NCBI GenBank assembly: GCA_009788135.1
Contig: WQSA01000061.1
Coordinates: 1-9,900 of the forward strand
Reading direction: 5' to 3'
Source of the DNA: Candidatus Fibrimonadales bacterium
Lineage (GTDB): Bacteria > Fibrobacterota > Fibrobacteria > Fibrobacterales > Fibrobacteraceae
Length of the DNA stretch: 9,900 nucleotides
In this document: positions 7,683-9,900 of the stretch, piece by piece
How positions within the stretch are numbered: position 1 is the stretch's first letter
Layout of the letters: every line of letters starts with the position of its first letter
Position numbers and translations under genes: made by a program
The notes under the pieces: model-generated
Databases searched by the model: none
What the model was told of the DNA's origin: nothing
The model's input: the letters and a program-made list of their open reading frames with translations, nothing else

Positions 7683-7700
7683 TGCAAACATATGTTTACA
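7683..7700. promoter_or_regulatory. Operator-like palindrome upstream of the Bro-N gene
   Basis: TGCAAACATATGTTTACA is an 18-bp palindrome with 8 of 9 positions matched. It lies about 50 bases upstream of the predicted Bro-N -10 and just inside repeat R2. It could bind a dimeric regulator, perhaps the Bro-N protein itself; this is inference from position and symmetry only. Confidence 0.35.
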
Positions 7701-7708
7701 TTTTTTAT

Positions 7709-7747
7709 AAAAAACACCCCCTTGCGAAAGCTTGGGGGTGAGTTTTA
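7709..7747. terminator. 39-bp direct repeat R2: terminator after the lipoprotein cassette
   Basis: Identical in sequence and orientation to R1 (6722-6760). On the - strand it follows the stop of the truncated lipoprotein (7762-7764) by 14 bases and ends in a run of six T, so it should terminate that reading frame. R1 and R2 are 987 bp apart and enclose the Bro-N gene with its promoter and operator-like site. Confidence 0.88.
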
Positions 7748-7761
7748 GTATTTAGATAAGA

Positions 7762-8423
7762 CTATTTACAATTCGCATGCAGACCGTTGTTAGAATTTGA
7801 TGTTGTCAATTGGTTCATATAACCAGAGACATACACGTAATAACCGCCATCAACCTTTTCTCTATCAGTCATAACTTTAGAACACAAAGGTAACCCCCAG
7901 CCTACACCTGAAGCCTCACATCCTGTATTATACTCCTCTCCATTTACAATTATTGCGCCTCTCAAATCAGTTAGAACAGTTGCATAGAAGCATGCAGCTC
8001 CACTATTATATGCAGAAACATTTTGAGCTGCAGTCTTCACCTGTGTAATGGCAATTCCATTGCACATAGAAGCTACATACTCGCACATTGCATCGGGATC
8101 CTTAACTGTTATATTCGGGCAAGATATTGCAGTTTGCGTTAGAGGTCTGTCTGCGCAAGTTGCACTAATGGTTATTCCTGTCATGGTTTGCGTTGCCGTG
8201 CCATTCCATGCATCAACTTTTAAACCAGTGGCAATACTCTCTTTCTGCGTTCCTCCTACCGCAAAGTAAGGTCCATTGCAAGTGCGGCCATATGTATCCT
8301 CGATCTTTATAGAAGTAGCTGCCTTGATTTTTGCATTCACGCCACCGCCCCAAGTATTGTTCTTTGTATCCCATTCGCACTCGCCAATAATCTTAGGATC
8401 AGGTATAACTGCTGCGAAGGCAG
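7762..8423 (-). pseudogene. 5'-truncated third lipoprotein paralogue; possible silent 3' cassette
   Basis: On the - strand the frame is open from the 22-bp repeat (8423) to the TAG at 7762, 219 codons from the shared GCC. It begins AFAAVIPDPKIIGECEWD, which aligns with AFAAVIPNPTLSPCSWKD of lipoprotein 2. The next segment (IKIEDTYGRTC... ISATCADRPLTQTAISCPNITV) matches the following lipoprotein 2 repeat (ISDNYGRC... VTASTECGDL...). The distal part (MCEYVASMCNGIAITQV ... VDGGYYVYVSGYMN) is a further Cys-containing module. There is no signal peptide, lipobox, N-terminal domain or Ser linker. The first conventional start is a GTG at 8340 without a good ribosome site, so a 192-aa call from there is probably not a real protein. 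Upstream it abuts the methyltransferase stop. The reading frame has no stop or frameshift, which is unexpected for an old pseudogene and fits a stored cassette or a recent truncation. Confidence 0.7.
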
Positions 8424-8431
8424 TTATACCT
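8401..8431. repeat. 12-bp perfect inverted repeat with 7-bp spacer at the cassette edge
   Basis: AGGTATAACTGC (8401-8412) and GCAGTTATACCT (8420-8431) are perfect inverted arms around TGCGAAG. It starts two bases after the methyltransferase stop codon and covers the 5' boundary of the lipoprotein cassette. There is no T-run, so it is a poor terminator. The 12-7-12 geometry resembles a tyrosine-recombinase core site. Lipoprotein gene 2 has the spacer and one arm plus only the innermost bases of the other. Confidence 0.7.
8402..8423 (-). repeat. 22-bp inverted repeat, copy at the cassette edge
   Basis: Partner of 6151-6172 in opposite orientation, in the same reading frame. It overlaps the spacer, one whole arm and part of the second arm of the 12-7-12 palindrome. 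Confidence 0.9.
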
Positions 8432-8432
8432 T

Positions 8433-9266
8433 TTAGAGAATAATTGCCCAGACCATAGAGCTTTCCTTGCTCAGCCCCGCACCGGGGAAATCTTTCCCCT
8501 GAGTGCCGCTTGACAAAATTTTGCGCCCTAGTTTTGCAGCTATTGTTTGCAGATTTTTAACGCTCCACTCGCTGTAATTCGTGGCTAACAATAGAATTCC
8601 ATCGCTTATATCCATGCACTTTGCAACCAGCGGTTCAAAGTCTTTTGCCACGCTGAAAGTCTTTTTGCCATTCCTGGCAAAACTTGGCGGGTCTATAACT
8701 ATGGCTCCGAATTTTTTGCCTTTTTTTGCCGCCCAACTCACATATTCCTCGGAACTTCCGCAAAAAAATTCGCCTTCCAGATTGTTCAGCGCAAAATTCT
8801 CCTTGCCTTTGCTCAGATTCTTTTTGCTTATATCTACATTCACAACCCTTAGCGCACCGTTCTTCTTCGCATAAACTCCAAAAGAACAAGTGTATGCAAA
8901 CAGATTCAGAACTTCCTTGCCCCTGCACATTTCGCCAAAAGTTTGCCGCACGTCGCGCATATCCAAAAAGAGTCCGGGGTTCAAGGTATCCAGCAAATCA
9001 ACTGCAAATTTGCAGCCATTTTCTTCAACTATGGTCTTTGAATTGTCCCCAAAAACCGCTTTAATCTGGCTTTTGCCGCCAAATCTGTATTTTACAGCTA
9101 TAAATTCCGGGGAAAGCAGGCTTTTTGCCATTTCAACCAGTTCCTGTTCATATTCAAGCAAAATTTCATTGAAAAACTGAATTTGGCAATGAGTACCATA
9201 TTTATCAATAGTTACGCCATCCAAACCAGAAGCTTTTCCATTGCAAAGCCTGTAAGCATCAAACAT
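8433..9266 (-). CDS. Class I SAM-dependent RNA methyltransferase, RlmI/RlmK family
   Basis: A 277-aa Rossmann-fold methyltransferase, most likely acting on 23S rRNA. Visible motifs are YRLCNGKASGLDGVTIDKYG at the N-terminus, the family signature NPGLFLDMRDVR (96-107), SAM-binding motif I VLNLFAYTCSFG (119-130), the acidic residue after strand 2 in NVDIS (143-147), and the catalytic-loop motif DPPSF (192-196). It lacks the N-terminal PUA domain of E. coli RlmI (about 396 aa) and starts where the linker domain begins. Where RlmI has the SCS motif with a catalytic Cys, this protein has LLLATNYS, closer to the FSNN of the RlmK half of RlmKL (m7G2069). The modification made is therefore uncertain. 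GGAGGT (9278-9283, read on the - strand) lies 11 bases before the ATG. It is divergent from the ATPase gene with an 18-bp gap. Confidence 0.85.
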   Translation of the reverse strand: MFDAYRLCNGKASGLDGVTIDKYGTHCQIQFFNEILLEYEQELVEMAKSLLSPEFIAVKYRFGGKSQIKAVFGDNSKTIVEENGCKFAVDLLDTLNPGLFLDMRDVRQTFGEMCRGKEVLNLFAYTCSFGVYAKKNGALRVVNVDISKKNLSKGKENFALNNLEGEFFCGSSEEYVSWAAKKGKKFGAIVIDPPSFARNGKKTFSVAKDFEPLVAKCMDISDGILLLATNYSEWSVKNLQTIAAKLGRKILSSGTQGKDFPGAGLSKESSMVWAIIL

Positions 9267-9284
9267 TTTTCTATATTACCTCCG
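9267..9284. promoter_or_regulatory. 18-bp divergent intergenic region
   Basis: The whole gap between the methyltransferase and ATPase subunit D starts holds GGAGGT for the - strand gene and TATATT (9272-9277) in the + direction. No Shine-Dalgarno sequence serves the + strand gene. If TATATT is the -10, transcription would start at about 9284-9285, at or next to the ATG. The - strand promoter must then lie inside the subunit D gene. Confidence 0.45.
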
Positions 9285-9896
9285 ATGGCCAAAGTTAAAC
9301 TTACAAAAAACGCTTTAAAGGCTGAGCGCGATGCCCTAAAAAGATTTCAGCGCTATTTGCCAACCTTGCAGTTGAAGAAACAACAACTTCAAATGGAAAT
9401 CAGAGGCTTGCAGCAGAGGGTTGAGTCTAAAAGAAAAGAAGAAGCTGCCCTCTTGGAAGATATTGAAAACTGGATCAAACTGTTTGCCGAGCCTGTTGAA
9501 TGGGCTAAGTACATAAAAGTTAAAGATATTCGCGTGAGCGAGGGAAATATTGCAGGCGTTGCGATTCCCATGTTCGAAGGCGTTGACTTTGATATCAAAG
9601 TTCCAGATTTGTTCGATACCCCTGTATGGATAGATTCTGGCATCAAAGCTTTGGAAAATTTGATTTCGCTGAGACTGGAGCGCAGGGTTATAGAAGAGCA
9701 ATTCCGTCTTTTGAGCGAAGAGCTTCGTACCACAAATCAAAGAGTAAATCTGTTTGAAAAGGTAAAAATACCCGAAGCAAAAGAAAATATTCGCGTTGTT
9801 CGAATTTTCCTTGGAGACCAGCAGACAGCTGGCGTTGCAAGGTCTAAGATTGCAAAGAACAAGACCGTGGCAAAGAATGCTGCGGAAGTGGCATGA
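9285..9896 (+). CDS. atpD: V/A-type ATPase subunit D
   Basis: Subunit D is the central rotor shaft of V/A-type ATPases (equivalent of F-type gamma), coupling ATP hydrolysis or synthesis in the catalytic head to the membrane ring. The protein has 203 aa, the usual size. Residues 5-65 form the N-terminal coiled-coil helix (VKLTKNALKAERDALKRFQ onwards, rich in K/R/E/Q). A central globular insert runs from about 70 to 118. The C-terminal coiled coil (about 118-175) carries the family motif RTTNQRVNLFEKVKIPEAKE (148-167), followed by NIRVVRIFLGDQ and a Lys/Ala-rich tail. The ATG at 9285 gives the usual N-terminus; upstream codons in this frame overlap the methyltransferase. The gene has no ribosome site. 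Its end overlaps the next ATG by four bases (ATGA), indicating an operon. Catalytic subunits A and B are not immediately upstream. In V/A-type systems the symbol atpD means subunit D, not the F-type beta subunit. Confidence 0.9.
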   Translation: MAKVKLTKNALKAERDALKRFQRYLPTLQLKKQQLQMEIRGLQQRVESKRKEEAALLEDIENWIKLFAEPVEWAKYIKVKDIRVSEGNIAGVAIPMFEGVDFDIKVPDLFDTPVWIDSGIKALENLISLRLERRVIEEQFRLLSEELRTTNQRVNLFEKVKIPEAKENIRVVRIFLGDQQTAGVARSKIAKNKTVAKNAAEVA

Positions 9897-9900
9897 TACA
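9893..9900 (+). CDS. Start of next ATPase operon gene, probably subunit I (truncated by window end)
   Basis: An ATG at 9893 overlaps the subunit D stop codon (ATGA) and is preceded by GGAAGTGGC, a reasonable ribosome site. Only two codons (Met-Ile) are visible. In bacterial V/A-ATPase operons subunit D is commonly followed by subunit I; the identity is inferred from that order alone. Confidence 0.45.

Noticed and set aside
6722..7747. 39-bp repeats as integron attC sites
   Set aside because: The ends do not show the GTTRRRY / RYYYAAC boxes, no integrase is present, and the tetraloop stem with U-run is what an intrinsic terminator looks like.
9183..9284. N-terminal extension of ATPase subunit D from the ATG at 9183
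   Set aside because: It overlaps the methyltransferase gene on the other strand, and the family N-terminus begins at the ATG at 9285.

Overview
The window looks like chromosomal DNA from a member of the Fibrobacterota (Fibrobacter or a close relative). This rests on lipoproteins with long poly-serine linkers, a bacterial V/A-type ATPase gene, and AT-rich promoters built on TATATT. It is an inference from style, not from a marker gene.

Left part (1-3726, + strand): the 3' end of carA (carbamoyl-phosphate synthase small subunit), then, one base later, a complete mfd (transcription-repair coupling factor). These are ordinary housekeeping genes.

Middle part (3727-8431) is the accessory region. 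Two tandem + strand genes encode paralogous lipoproteins with the same layout: lipobox Cys at residue 23, a shared N-terminal domain, a poly-Ser linker, then different C-terminal modules. Each is preceded by a similar AT-rich promoter. After the second gene comes a Bro-N (phage antirepressor family) gene on the - strand. It lies between two exact 39-bp direct repeats, each an inverted-repeat terminator. Next, also on the - strand, is the 5'-truncated 3' end of a third lipoprotein paralogue, which abuts the stop codon of the next gene.

The most interesting point is that the truncated paralogue and the second lipoprotein gene share an exact 22-bp sequence in inverted orientation and in the same reading frame (6151-6172 and 8402-8423). 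Homology on the promoter side ends at the 22-mer. Recombination there would invert about 2.27 kb and replace the C-terminus of the expressed lipoprotein with that of the silent cassette, in frame (predicted 567 aa). At the cassette end the site has 12-bp perfect inverted arms around a 7-bp spacer, the geometry of a tyrosine-recombinase core site. I propose a shufflon-like or phase-variable surface-lipoprotein locus. No recombinase gene is in the window, and a static decayed paralogue is a real alternative.

Right part (8433-9900): a SAM-dependent RNA methyltransferase of the RlmI/RlmK type on the - strand, only 18 bp from a divergent + strand gene for V/A-type ATPase subunit D. Subunit D overlaps (ATGA) the start of a further gene that leaves the window, probably ATPase subunit I.
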